The notes: a model not told the origin generated them from the sequence alone. A stretch of DNA of 64,000 bases from Flammula alnicola (GCA_015499995.1 JADNRV010000006.1:1-64000); one strand, 5' to 3'. Positions 1 through 10,608 are shown, counted from the stretch's first letter. A program made the numbers and translations.

Positions 1-149
1 TTATGGTGGGATGAAGAGTAAAAAGGCGCAAAGAGAGAACGATGTATTCCAGCCCACGCGAGCAAACCAGGCTACATAAAACAAGCTAAAGAGAGATCTA
101 TAAAGCCACTTTGAGGCTATGAAACGAGCTAGTTGTAACAACGGAGTAG

Positions 150-1171
150 CTAGGCAAGGTCGAGGTTATTCTGCATGCGTTTAAGCTCCTTGAGAAGGAG
201 CTCGCGATGCTGCAAATGGAACTCGATGCGGTGCAAACTGACAACGAGCTCGGCCTGGATCTCACCAATAACCTTGCGATGAGCTAGCTCGTCGCCGGAC
301 GAAGAAGTCTTCTTGCTGACAAGGGCAGAAGCCTTCGCCAAGACCTCTTGAGAGTGCGTGTTGTTGACAGCGAGGTCAGAAGCTGTTGAAAAGAAAAATT
401 AGAAACAAATGTCGAATATAAAAGACACAAAACGATGTACCCTCGACAAGAACAGCCGAGTCGCCGAAAACATAACGATACGGTCGCCATCGACCTTCAT
501 CTGTTTAAAAATGCGCAGGAAGTCATTTAGATCAATAGAGGCTAGAAGGTAGATGGGATAAAATAAGCACCAAGTCGTCGTCGTCGTCGACAAGGATATC
601 GGAAGGAGACGCACAAGCACCAGGAGCGGAGGCCGTCTCGAAATCATCGGTCGCGCCCTTGCCGCGAGAACCGCGAGTGAAACGCTTCTGCAGAGAAAAT
701 CAAAAAGTCATCAGCTAGCTGAGACAGAATAGACAAATGGAAAACGCACGGAAGAGCTAGTGGCAGCAGCAGCCTTGGGACCAGTCGGAATATCGCCTTT
801 GAGGGCACGCGGCTGAATGCTCAAGTGCAACGCGCAGACTGCAGTAGCCTTCTCGCTCAGCTTGTAGGGTTTGTGAGTATCCTGGAGCTCAGCAAAGATG
901 TTGGCGACATGGGTGACAGCCTGAGCAGCGCCAGGGTTACTAGCGACAGTACTAGTGTGCGAGGACCATTTGGACTAAAGAAAAACGAAGTTAGAAAAGA
1001 AACAAAGGAGAGAGAAGAAAAGCGCACCATAAGATACGCGGTTTCCTCAAGAGGTTGGGCATAGTTGGCCAACGTCGCACCGGGCGCGCCACGAATAACA
1101 TCGAGAAGTTTAATCTTCTGCATGATATCCGGGTAGCTAGGAAGGTTGCGTTGACGGTCAACAGAAGCCAT
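150..1171 (-). CDS. Hypothetical multi-exon protein with C-terminal coiled coil
   Basis: I do not recognise the family. The start at 1171 opens exon 1 (1028-1171, MASVDRQRNL...). A GT-AG intron leads to exon 2 (750-974, containing AVTHVANIFAELQD). Exons 3 and 4 carry a basic patch (KRFTRGSRGKG), then possibly a run of Asp, and VFGDSAVLVEG. The last exon is helical and charged (IGEIQAELVVSLHRIEFHLQ) and ends at 150. The exon 3-4 junction is ambiguous: either the Asp run is coding, which leaves the last exon out of frame, or a donor near the PGA codons restores the frame. It is the most downstream of four minus-strand genes in AGCTAG-rich, transposon-like DNA. A role in a mobile element is inferred from context only. 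Confidence 0.55.
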
Positions 1172-1387
1172 TGAGAGGTAGAGGAGAAGAGGTGTGCAGA
1201 AAAGTAGAAAAGAAACTACTGGAGAACAAGAGCGAAACAGCTAGCCTCTTTATACCAAAGCTAGCTGCTGTTTTCAGACGACATGAGGCGATAGAGATAA
1301 CGCCCTAGCTCAAGAAACAGTCTCAGAAGGGAAAACTCGAACCAATCACATTGAAATGCGCCTAGAGTACAGATTAATTGCAAATAT

Positions 1388-1997
1388 CTACTCTAAAAGG
1401 CGTAGGAGGTCGGTTAAGAAGATATCGCGGCATTTGTGGTTGGAATTGAAAAGAATAGGGTCGCGTTCAAAAGGAGTAACCTGGCGCGCAGAGCGTATGG
1501 TCGATGCCTCAGCCACACCCTGTAAATGAGAAAAACGAGGCATGATTAGCAAAAACAGCTAGTACTCAAGAACACTGAGTTTATACCTCAGCATAAAAAT
1601 CCGTGATCTCATCCTTGGATAAGCCTAGAAGGCGTACGTAATGATGCACCAAAAAGCGGTGAAGCTTGTTGAATAAAGCAGCATTAGCTAGCTGGCGAGC
1701 GACGTTCTGCAAGTGGACTAGTTGCTTCAAGAGATCAAGAAAGCGAGCGTCAGGGTCGGGAGTCAGATGGAGAATGAGGATAGGCTCCTAAAAGAAAATG
1801 GGGTAATTAAGCGAGAATCAAAAAGGGATTCAAACAATGAGGCGTACGCAAAGGAGGCCTGCATGAAAGACCTCGCGTGCGAAGTCATTAATGTTGAGTG
1901 GACTTTGTTCCAAGGTATACTCGGAAAAATACAAAGCACCTGCCAAAGCATCGAGGAAAGCGGTAGGAATGGGTCGGAAGGTTGCAGGTGAAGCCAT
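1388..1997 (-). CDS. Small hypothetical protein, three exons
   Basis: I do not recognise it. The ATG at 1997 opens MASPATFRPIPTAFLDALAG and the first exon ends in GLLC before a GTACGC donor. Exon 2 reads EPILILHLTPDPDARFLDLL and continues through LVHLQNVARQLANAALFNKL to FYAE. Exon 3 starts GVAEASTIRSARQV and ends LLRLLE at 1388. Both introns have GT-AG ends and keep the frame, giving a protein of about 155 residues that is largely helical. The consistent splicing is the main evidence that this is a gene. It has the same strand as its neighbours and similar AGCTAG-containing introns. Confidence 0.55.
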
Positions 1998-2330
1998 CTG
2001 AATATTCGAGGACTGCTCAGAACGCGTTCAAATCTGCATTAAATAACCAGAAAGCGCGGAGCGCCTTTGCCGAATAAGGAAATAGCTAGGCCTGCCCAAA
2101 GGGATCAAAAAGGGTCGCATGATGGCAGTGCAAGCCAAAAATGGCAACTAGCTTGATTGGCGATCAACGGAAACACATAACTCCGGCGCGATAATCAGGA
2201 GGTGCATGAACAAAAGACAAAGTCTTTAGGCACGAGGCATGGTGAAATTGCAAAAAGCAAGGCCTCAAGGCAAAAATGCACATGTTATAATATAGCTAGC
2301 TAAACGAAATCGAGCTAGTTGTAAGATTAA

Positions 2331-2844
2331 CTACATGGCATTTAAGAGAGATTCAGCCTAAAAAGCGAATTGAGAAAAAGCTAGGAGAGAAGGAGAAGAA
2401 AAATAACGAACTTGGCGGCCGTTTCAACGTCGACTGAAGCCTTACAAAGGTGGAATAATGTCGCGGATGACCGGCTGAGATGATAAGATACGCGATCTCC
2501 GGGAAAACAAAAAGCAAGAAGCTCTTGTTCGGACTCCGCAATCGACGATAATATGAAATATACGTCGGGATGTGCGGCGATATATTCCGGAGAAAGGTGA
2601 AGAGCGCACTAGGCAATAAAGTTAGACAAAGAGCGACGAAATGTACAGCTAGGAAGCAAAAACGTACAGCGTCTGCAGCTAGCTGCCTAATAACGTCCAA
2701 ACCAATGGAATGAGAAGCGCCGGGGCGTAAATAGTCCGCATCAAATTGCAGAGTCGTGTCCTTGAGGCGTGCTAAAGTCGTACCAATCAAGGAACAAGAG
2801 GAGATCGTCGTAGAATGATCAGAGTCAGCTGAGATGGTGGCCAT
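2331..2844 (-). CDS. Small hypothetical protein, three exons
   Basis: I do not recognise it. The ATG at 2844 begins MATISADSDHSTTISSC. The first exon ends LAADA at a perfect GTACGT donor. Exon 2 starts CALHLSPEYIAAHPDVYF and includes AESEQELLAFCFPGDRVSYH. A phase-2 intron joins the last exon, which ends AESLLNAM and stops at 2331. The spliced protein has about 139 residues. The unspliced frame looks hydrophobic, but that is an artefact of reading through the intron. A G-rich motif shared with the region upstream of the next gene lies about 90 bp before the start. Confidence 0.55.
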
Positions 2845-2933
2845 GAGGGAAAGAATAAGAAATAGTTCGAAAAGAGCACAACTAGGTGTACCCTTTTATA
2901 AGCGAGATAAACCAGACGACGCCCAGAATGCAA

Positions 2934-2966
2934 CTGGGGACAGTTGATTTCTCGTGGGGGGGAGAT
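2934..2966. repeat. G-rich 33-bp motif, copy 1 (polypurine-tract-like)
   Basis: This 33-bp stretch begins CTGGGGACAGT and ends CGTGGGGGGGAGAT. It recurs with a few mismatches at 5874-5906. In basidiomycete Ty3-type elements a G-rich polypurine tract of this form sits just before the 3' LTR, so a remnant tract is one reading. No matching LTR could be delimited here. Confidence 0.45.
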
Positions 2967-3224
2967 AGGAATAGCTAGTCGCATTCCTAGTGATGCTCCG
3001 GACTTACAAAGACAAAAACTGCGAACTAGCTGACTGTCAAGCAGCAAGTAAGCAGCTAGGACTTTAAATAAACTAAGTCTTAGTGAAATCAAGACATAAC
3101 CTAGACTTAGAAGAAAACCAGTCACTATAAAAGTCAATTTCAGACTTGACTTGGGACTTAGAAACTTAGGTTATAAACTTAGGGTCACACAGAGATACAG
3201 CACAAGAAAAATATATTGAACAGA

Positions 3225-3283
3225 AGTAGTGAGACTGTAAAGTCTCACTACTAGGGGACGACGATCTTTTAGATCGTCGCCCC
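3225..3283. repeat. Two adjacent strong inverted repeats (hairpins)
   Basis: Bases 3225-3252 form a perfect 12-bp stem (AGTAGTGAGACT) with a GTAA loop. One base later, 3254-3283 can pair GGGG(A)CGACGATCT with AGATCGTCGCCCC around a TTT loop, with one bulged A. A degenerate copy of the second left arm follows near 3304. The stems lie downstream of the gene that ends at 3495. They may be RNA structures of a mobile element's untranslated region. Confidence 0.6.
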
Positions 3284-3494
3284 CCAAAGCAAAAAGTAGT
3301 AAAAGGGGACGATGATCTAAAAAGACCACCGCCCCCGCAGCATGCAAACGTCCAAAAAACTATATATGCGACGTAAAATAAGGCCCCCGAGGCCGCCCAA
3401 GACACCAGCCACCAACCTACAGACCGAAACAACGCGAGCAGATTTCTATGATACAAATAAAAGGAAGAGGGGGAAATGTCGGAACGAATAGAAG

Positions 3495-5439
3495 TTACTG
3501 CTCATCGGTCTCCATGTCATCGGGCTTGTTCTTGTAGTCGCCGTCAGATCGAGAGGCGCCGTGTCTTGAAGCTGGTCCTCAACGACCTCAGGAGAACGAG
3601 GGGCGCGAGAGTAGGAACGCTCCTCGATGACTGAAGATTCGACGGCGTGGAAGGCGTTGACCGTGGCATCTACGGCGTCAAAAGCATCGACAGTAGACGA
3701 AGGATCAGCAGGAGGGCCTCCAAAGACGCGTTTGAGAGTCGACATCGGTGGGAAACCACGGTCGGTAGCTGGTTCGTCGAAATAGGACTCGGGAATGGAG
3801 GGGTCACAGGAGAGTAAAACGTCCAAAAATCCATGTCTTTGAAATGGGGACCAATGATATGACCAGGGGGAAAGTGCGTCTTGAGGAAGGTGGCGCGATC
3901 CAGCAACTGACGAATAAGGGCAGCAGCGTTGCGGTTGGCACGGTCGGCCAACTGAGCAAACAAGGCGCCGTCCTGGAGAAGTCGGTTGATCTGAATGACA
4001 AGGACCCGAAGTTCTAAAGAAGAAAGCGAGGTTAAACAGAAAATCGAATTAGAGAAAATAAAAACGAGACGTACGGTCGCGAGAGGAGGTGGTGAGAGGC
4101 GAAATCGATTGCAAAACCTCGTCGAGCTCCTCAGGTTTGAGCTCGAAGGTGCAACGACGTTTGCCCCCTTCTGGCATGGTTCGCAACGTCGACCCCAACC
4201 GAGGAATTTACAGACGTGAGGTTCACCTTTGAAGGTGTGGGTGGCGCATGCCAAGCAACGACCAGGATTCTATAAGAAGTGATCAGAAAAATAAAAAAAC
4301 TTAGAGTGGGAAACGGAAAACGTACCTGCTCAGGAGCTGGGATCGAAAGATTAACCATCGATGCGGGGATAGCCTCTTTGTGGGCAGGTCCAGGAGTGGA
4401 CAAAGCCTTTTGGGAAGCGACTTCGCGAGGAAGGAGTGGTTTTTGGGTTTTGGCTTTGGCTTTGCCCTTCGAAGCCTTGGGCGCGGGTTCAAACGATTGG
4501 TCGTCCTCGAGCTCGTCGATTTGCTCCTCCTCAGAGTCCTCCAGCTCGATAACGGAAGAGTGTTGACGAGCATGAGGAGCGAGAGAAGTAGAGGGAACCG
4601 CTTTAGCCACAGGAGCTAGAAAGAAATATTAGCAAAATAAACATAAAAGCAGAAGAACGAAACTTACAAGTAGCACGCACAGAGGTAGTGTGAACCTTGG
4701 AAGAAGAAGGTTGAGCGGCCACTTTAGGAGCCGGGGCTAGCTTCGGAGGGAGAGCTGGTTGAGAATGAGATGAGGCTTTGGCCTGGCGAGGGCGCGAACG
4801 CGTAGAGATAGAAGGAACAGGCGAAGCAGCAGCTTGACGACGAGCAGGGGCAGGAGGATCTAAAAAGAATGAGTTAGTAAGAACTCAAGGAGCCAGACAA
4901 ACGATACGGACCAATGCGTTGACGCTTGGTAGGGGGTCCAACCCGCGGAACGGAGGCAGAAGGGGCCTCAGGGGCAGAATCAGAGTCGTTAGACCCATCG
5001 GCGTCTTCGTTGGAGTACTCGCCAGGTTCCCCGACGTAAACGTAACTGGCGGGAAGGATGGTAGTGCGAAAGAATTGGTTGTCGATCTGAAGAAGCTGTG
5101 GTTAGACAAGTAGTAGGGGAAGGGACAGGATAAACTTACCTGAAGGTTGTTAGGGGTGTTCTGGATCAACCAGACGTTCCAAGAAGAGGGACGAAAAGGA
5201 AGCTGGTACGCCGCCAATGACAAAGAGGTCAGAAATGAACGGAAGGGCTCGCTCTCGATAGGATCATCGGGAAAATGCCGCAAATGCTGGAGGAGGGGAT
5301 CCTGAATAGCCTCGAGGGCTGCGCGGATTTCGTCGGCAGGAGGGTGGGTGTTAGAAGAGCGACAAGAGATGAAGACCTTAGCGATCTGTTTGATGAAAGC
5401 GCGGATAAGCGCGAAGTGATCAGCAGAAGTCGAGGTCAT
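3495..5439 (-). pseudogene. Cys-cluster protein of unknown family, frameshifted
   Basis: The ATG at 5439 opens a 100-residue exon (MTSTSADHFALIRAFIKQIA...). Further exons follow at about 4912-5086, 4668-4859, 4326-4615 and from 4269, all with GT-AG introns. The middle is Ser/Pro/Lys-rich with an acidic stretch (ELEDSEEEQIDELEDD). Next comes a cysteine cluster, CLACATHTF...CKFLGWGRRCEPC, in which the sixth cysteine falls just after a run of five Gs where the frame breaks. The downstream frame continues CTFELKPEELDEVLQS. Two more frame changes occur near 3828 and 3545 before an acidic end (DDMETDEQ). These are either real decay or homopolymer errors. Cys-cluster proteins of this general type occur in basidiomycete transposons; its function is unknown. 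Confidence 0.55.
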
Positions 5440-6075
5440 GGTTGGGAAATGAAAGAAGGAGAGAAAGAAAAAGTTGAACTTTTCGAAGTTAAAAAGGCAG
5501 GGGACACGTGAACGGCCGGTAGCGACCGAACCCCGAAGAATGTGGAAGAAAATAAAAGAAAATGGTGGAAAGCGAGCACGGGAGGGCGATCGCGAAAGCC
5601 TGAGCTTAACAATTCCCTAGAGGGAAGGAGCGGCGCTAGAGATACAGAGCAGGCTAAAAATAGATCTGTGTTCGGGGATGGGCGCTTGTGCCATGCAACT
5701 TACCCAATCGGGAAGTACGCATCAAAAGTCAAAGAACAGGAGACGCCGAGAGCTAGCAGCAAAGCTGCAACTCGCCTAGCAGCACTAGAAAACAAAGCGT
5801 ATAAAACAGAAGGTCAACTAGTAGGAAATAAAGAGCAGACCACTAGTGGTGCTCAAGGGACGAGTCCGGTTGACTGGGGACAGTCAAGATTTCGTGGGGG
5901 GGAGATGATAGGGCCGCAAACTGGCCATGCATGAATTTTGCAATATATCATCTTTTACCTATGGAATATTACCGAGACAAAGAGACTATAACGCACCCAA
6001 GTTAGTAGTCTGAAGCCTAGCTATGCGACTACTAGCTGTCATATAACCTGTGCAGCCTTGTAAGCTAGAATTATA
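5440..6075. other. Gene-free flank left of the KDZ element
   Basis: No credible coding frame is visible. It holds the upstream region of the Cys-cluster gene, the second copy of the G-rich 33-bp motif (5874-5906) and a short AT-rich stretch that runs into the KDZ inverted repeat at about 6076. Confidence 0.5.
5874..5906. repeat. G-rich 33-bp motif, copy 2 (polypurine-tract-like)
   Basis: This is the partner of 2934-2966. It has the same CTGGGGACAGT start and CGTGGGGGGGAGAT end, with a few central mismatches. It lies 435 bp upstream of the Cys-cluster gene start and could be an LTR-element polypurine tract remnant or a shared upstream element. Confidence 0.45.
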
Positions 6076-7340
6076 TATGATTCCTAGGCTGTGGGCTAAC
6101 TACGTTATACATCTATAGCGGGTTTGGGCCGCTTGGGCCGTGGCCTAAGACCATGTGTGAACCTTTTGAAAGGCTGCCGCGGTGCCGGGAGAGGGTGTCT
6201 GCACCTTGCAGGGGGCGGGTACTAGTAAATATGTGTCAACAATGCACAGAAATGGCTGGCGGGCACAAAATATGGTGCTGCTCGTTGTTGGGGGCGCCTT
6301 TAGGCGCGGGAAAAATTCTAATGGCATCTATAAATATATTCTGATATAATGCAGGTATTTGCGCGCCTCTAGGGGGGCGGGAATGGGTGGATTGGGGCCG
6401 GCAGGTTTGGATGACGGTCCCATTTGGGGCGGGGCTGCTGGTAAACACCTATCAACAATGCAGGAAATGATGCTCGGGGTTGTATTTTGGCTTTTGCTCG
6501 TCGTTTGGGATGGTTTTGACCCGGGGAAAAAATGCAGTGGGGTCTAATAATATATTGCTACCCATTGCCACCATTTGCGCGCCTCACGGGGGGCGGGGAT
6601 GGGTGGATTGTCGAGAATGACTTTGGATGACATTCTAAAATTAGACTCCAAGAGCGCTGTTATTTTTAGATGTTAGCGCTTGTGCCTGGTTTTATTATCT
6701 ATAGATTAGATAGCCACAGCTTGATAATTTTAGATGCAGATGCCTTGGCGCTTATTTCTGTTATCTATAGATTAGATACTTTCTGTTAATCCCACGGCGT
6801 TCCATGTTTAAAAATAGATGCGGTTCATTTTGGCCTGCTGCGTCTGCCGCTCGTCGTTGGGGGCGTTTTTAGGCACGGGCAAAAATCCAATAGCATCTAT
6901 AAATATATTCTGACATAATGCAATTGTTTGCGCGCCTCTAGGGGGCCAGGAATGGATGGATGGGCGGGGATGCATCCGGATGATGCGGCGCTGTTGGGTA
7001 ACAAACAAGGATCAACAATATCAGCACAGATTTAGCAGGCGGGCATAAAATCGGCTCGCGCTCATCGTGGTGGGCGCTTTTGATGGCGGAAAAAAATGGC
7101 ATGGACTCCAGGAATATATTCCCACCCATCCCAGGTGCCTCCGCGCCTTGGGGAGGGCGGGGTGGTATGGATTGGCGTGGATGGGTTTGGATGACGTTCC
7201 CAAAATGGATGCGCCCATCAATATCTGTTCCGGTGTTTTATTTTTAGACATAGGCACCGGATGGGCTCTTATCTCTACATAGATTAGATATTTGCACTGC
7301 TCCCGCATTCTCGGGCTAGGTTGTCCGGTGCCTGCCACAG
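6076..7340. repeat. KDZ left terminal inverted repeat
   Basis: This pairs with about 20030-21229 on the opposite strand. It is built from about four diverged modules, each with GCGCGCCT or a variant, then GGGCGGG and ATGGGTGGA-like sequence, at about 6360, 6570, 6930 and 7145. Between them are three copies of a TATCTATAGATTAGATA-like motif near 6695, 6760 and 7270. It is GC-rich with no conserved protein frame. The short open frames on it are matched by mirror-image frames in the right repeat. Confidence 0.85.
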
Positions 7341-7516
7341 AGGGGCGTTATAAATAGATTGCTTTGACTTTGCCACTTCATGGGCATTCCAATCGCAATG
7401 CGTACGAGAACATGTTCAAAATGTCAACAGGCACTCACAGGGTGGAGAAGCAGGCCAAAAGCATTATATTGAGCAGAAGTAAAATAGGTCGATGTCCAAA
7501 AGAAAGCCGGAGAGGA

Positions 7517-10500
7517 TCAATTGACAAGGAGGTGGACATAAGTGGTAAGACAATCCTCAACAGCTACCAGCCACTTGTCCTGCCCCTCCTGCGCCGACTC
7601 AATAGCGCAACCCCAATAGAAAAGACCCGCCATCACACTTACAAGTCCATTCAACCCCGGCTTACTTAGCATCATCCAGTCTCCATCCACCTTCTTGAAT
7701 AAGATCTTCTTGTCTCGTGAAAGTCGCCAATCGGGCTGGAGAGCGGTCCACCACGCCATGAAACTGGCTCCGTATTCATTGGGATCAGAGATTGTCGGGC
7801 GCCATGACGGGGATCGGTACCGCTGAATCCACGCTCCAATAGCAGCCGGCTGGTTTGTTGTTTTGAGCTTCGCAACCTCCTCGAAATCCGATTGTATCTC
7901 GAATGCCGCCCACTTCTCCACGAGCTCCGTCCAGCGTGGATGGCTGCCGACATCCTCATGGCGCAACATCGAGAGGATGTTTGTGAACCACTTCGGCGCA
8001 CCCGGAGGAACCTCGATGCTTGAGGTGGATGGAGCTGGAGACGTGGTGGGCGGAAAAGACGCAGGAGCCGGCTGCGACAAAGTGGCACCGGAGGTACCGG
8101 CAGGCTTGGAGCGTGTTGGTCGAACATGAGCTGGAGGGGCAGTAGAATCGCTCGTGCTCGAAGGAGCGACAGCCGGCTGAGCAGGTTTGCCGCGAGTCCG
8201 TTTGACACGTTTTGGAGGGGGCAATGTTTCCGCCGAATCCGATGCAGCGGCTTCGCCAGTCGCACCTTCTGTTAACGCCTTGCGCCCTCGCTTCTTTCCC
8301 TGTGATGGATGTCCACCATCCATAGCTGGAGCTTCGGGTGCAGAAGACGACGGCTGGGAATCCACAGGATTAGAGGGAGGCGAATGAGGTTGCGAAGAGG
8401 CCGGAGGATTTGGATTTGGAACCGCAGGATTAGACTGAGGAGCGGAAGAAAGCGAAGAGGCCAGAGGAACGGCAGAATCCGAAGCGGCAGACGGAGAATT
8501 CGGAGGAGAGCGATGACCTGATGGTGAAGGAGGAAGTGAATTCGGAGGAGAATGATGCAATGGTGAAGCAGGGGGTGTATTCGAAAGAGGCCCATGAGAT
8601 GGCGAAGGTGCGCGCGACAATGGCTGCGATTGCTGGTCTGAGGACGATGGAGCTTGGGAAGGAGGATGCGGAGGTGCAGGTGTCGGTGTCAGTTGACGGG
8701 CAGGTGGTTGACTAGTGGGGGCATTCTGCTGCCCAGACGACGTATCCATCCCAGGAACTGGAGCTAGTTGCTCGAGCGTGTCATAGCTGACCTCGTCGTT
8801 CTCGAGCGTGTCATAGCTGACCTCGTCGTTCTCGAGCGTGTCATAGCTGACCTCATCGTTCTCGAGATCCAGAGTTACCATGGGCATGTAACCTTTCTCA
8901 CTGTTGAGTGCACGGGCACGACATTCCTCAGGAGCTAGAATTCAAACTCGAATATTAGTCCAATTCCGGTGATAGGAACAGGAATGGAACTTACAATAGC
9001 ACTTCTGAAGGAAGCTGCCGTAGATAGGGACAAAATATTCCTTGTAACGCATCCGTTCCGCACACCCAAAGTTCATCGGGATGTCGCCAGTAGTGGTCCC
9101 AGAATGAATGCTAGGAAAATTCGTGAGTACGACACTAGAGACAGAGAGAACGAGAGAAAAGCATACCTTATGACATTCAACCGCCCATCATGAGCCGGCT
9201 CCGGCCCTCCAGCAATTAGGGTAGCCTTCCACCCTGTAGCCTCGCATATCATGTCCAGAATTGGCTGCGCGAAGCGCACCAAGCCCATAATGCATCTAAA
9301 GGAAACACGGAAATAAGAAAATGAAATCAAGCCGAGAGATCGATAACGTACCTTTGACGATCCTCTGGGCTAGTCGAAGGTGGGCTCTCCATCTCCTTCT
9401 TCCAAGCCTTCTCGGCTTCTCCATGCTCCCTCGTCGCTGTCTGTCTCCATCGCCTTCGCTCATCCTCGGGCAACTTCGCAAATAGCTCCCTCACAATCTT
9501 CTCACGTAGGCTCGCCAAACCCGACCTCTGAATTCCCTCAGCTGCTGCGCGAGTCTTCACCAAGGCTTCGATCATCTCCTTGTGGTTCCTGCGCCAAACA
9601 TTGACCGGCGGTTTGAGGCGTGGTCGATTGCTCTCCTTCCCGGTAAGTTTATAGAGGAGAGCACGGTAGGGGTTGTGAGCCCCCGTCTCCTTTGGATCGA
9701 GGTCGTGGTCTTTCATGTACTGGTAAGCAAACCAACGTTTGATTTGCTGTCAATTGCACTGATCAGCCGGTAGCGACTGTAACAAACAAAGCACAACGTA
9801 CCGCTCGGCGAAACTCCAGTATCTTCTGCCTCCGCTCCAACATAACCAACGCTTCAGCATATTCTTCTGGCGACAACTTCTCTGCGTCTGGCTCTTTATA
9901 GTCTGCGTCGATTGCGTCGTCGTCGACGGCCGCCAAGTGCTCTTCACTTGGCTCTACATCATGCGGTAATTCCACCGGATAGCGTTTGAAGTATCGTCGT
10001 TGAATGAGGGCCACAGCTTCTGCGGCATAGTTGCCAGCGACTGCCTCAATGTAGGCCTCCTTCTGGCTCATCAAGAAAACCTTTCGAGAGCCACGAAACG
10101 CGCCGGGGTTGACCATGGATTGGAACTGGTGAAATTTGGTAAGTTTAATTCCATCTGCTGTTGATATGAAGGTACTTACATGACGTTGTGTAGAGTTAAC
10201 TAGAGGATCGATGATATACTGGCCTCGACGTAGCTATCAGTGAGGGTAAGTCATTCAAAATCGTCACCTGAAAATTGTGAACTCACTTGGAGTACTTTCA
10301 GCACGAAGTATCACAGGTGGGGAGAAGATATTGACGAAGGCCGGAAAATCCAGTGGTGAGTTCTTCGTCCTTTTTTCAATCAATAATCGAGTATAAGATA
10401 AACCAGTTCACGACTCCCTCGTCAATCTCAAGATCGAACCACGCCGATTCGCTGCAAAAAAAACCCTCTGATCTGTGTGTATATATTTCTCCTGAACCAA

Positions 10501-10608
10501 ATCTCGATGTTAGGCTAATGATCCTTCAATAGCGACTTACGGAAGGGTCGATTGCTCTTGGAAGAAGAAAAAGGTCCCCGTCCGACATTTTCGCCTTTTT
10601 TTTTGCAT
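7517..10608 (-). CDS. KDZ cargo: large protein with divergent HMG-like segment
   Basis: The start at 10608 opens MQKKRRKCRTG and splices to ESAWFDLEIDEGVVNW, then DFPAFVNIFSPPVILRA, QYIIDPLVNSTQRH and MVNPGAFRGSRK. The next long exon contains VNVWRRNHKEMIEALV and ELFAKLPEDERRRWRQTA, with a following EHGEAEKAW. That pattern fits the divergent HMG domain reported as KDZ cargo. Later exons carry DIPMNFGCAERMRYKEYF and three perfect 10-residue repeats (LENDEVSYDT). A long Pro/Ser-rich linker with basic patches follows, then a C-terminal domain (SPSWRPTISDPNEYGASF, GDWMMLSKPGLNGLVSV). The protein has roughly 850 residues, with about eight exons. DNA or chromatin binding is inferred. It starts only 36 bp from the divergent gene at 10645. 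Confidence 0.72.
8771..8866 (-). repeat. Three 30-bp tandem repeats inside the HMG-like gene
   Basis: Three 30-bp units beginning CTCGAGCGTGTCATAGCTGA are followed by the first bases of a fourth. Copies 1 and 2 are identical and copy 3 has one substitution. The unit length is a multiple of three, so the protein gains an acidic LENDEVSYDT repeat rather than a frameshift. Confidence 0.9.

Noticed and set aside
2353..2844. Unspliced 163-residue hydrophobic frame read as a multi-pass membrane protein
   Set aside because: Splicing at GTACGT gives a better, soluble-looking protein. The hydrophobicity comes from intron and wrong-frame sequence.
6153..6344. Cys-containing short frames in the KDZ ends that recur exactly at 20961-21152
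   Set aside because: Their duplication is explained by the inverted repeats. The frames lack splice logic and family features.
8771..8866. Regular 30-bp repeats considered as a CRISPR-like array
   Set aside because: There are no spacers, the units are contiguous and in frame in a coding exon of a eukaryotic genome.
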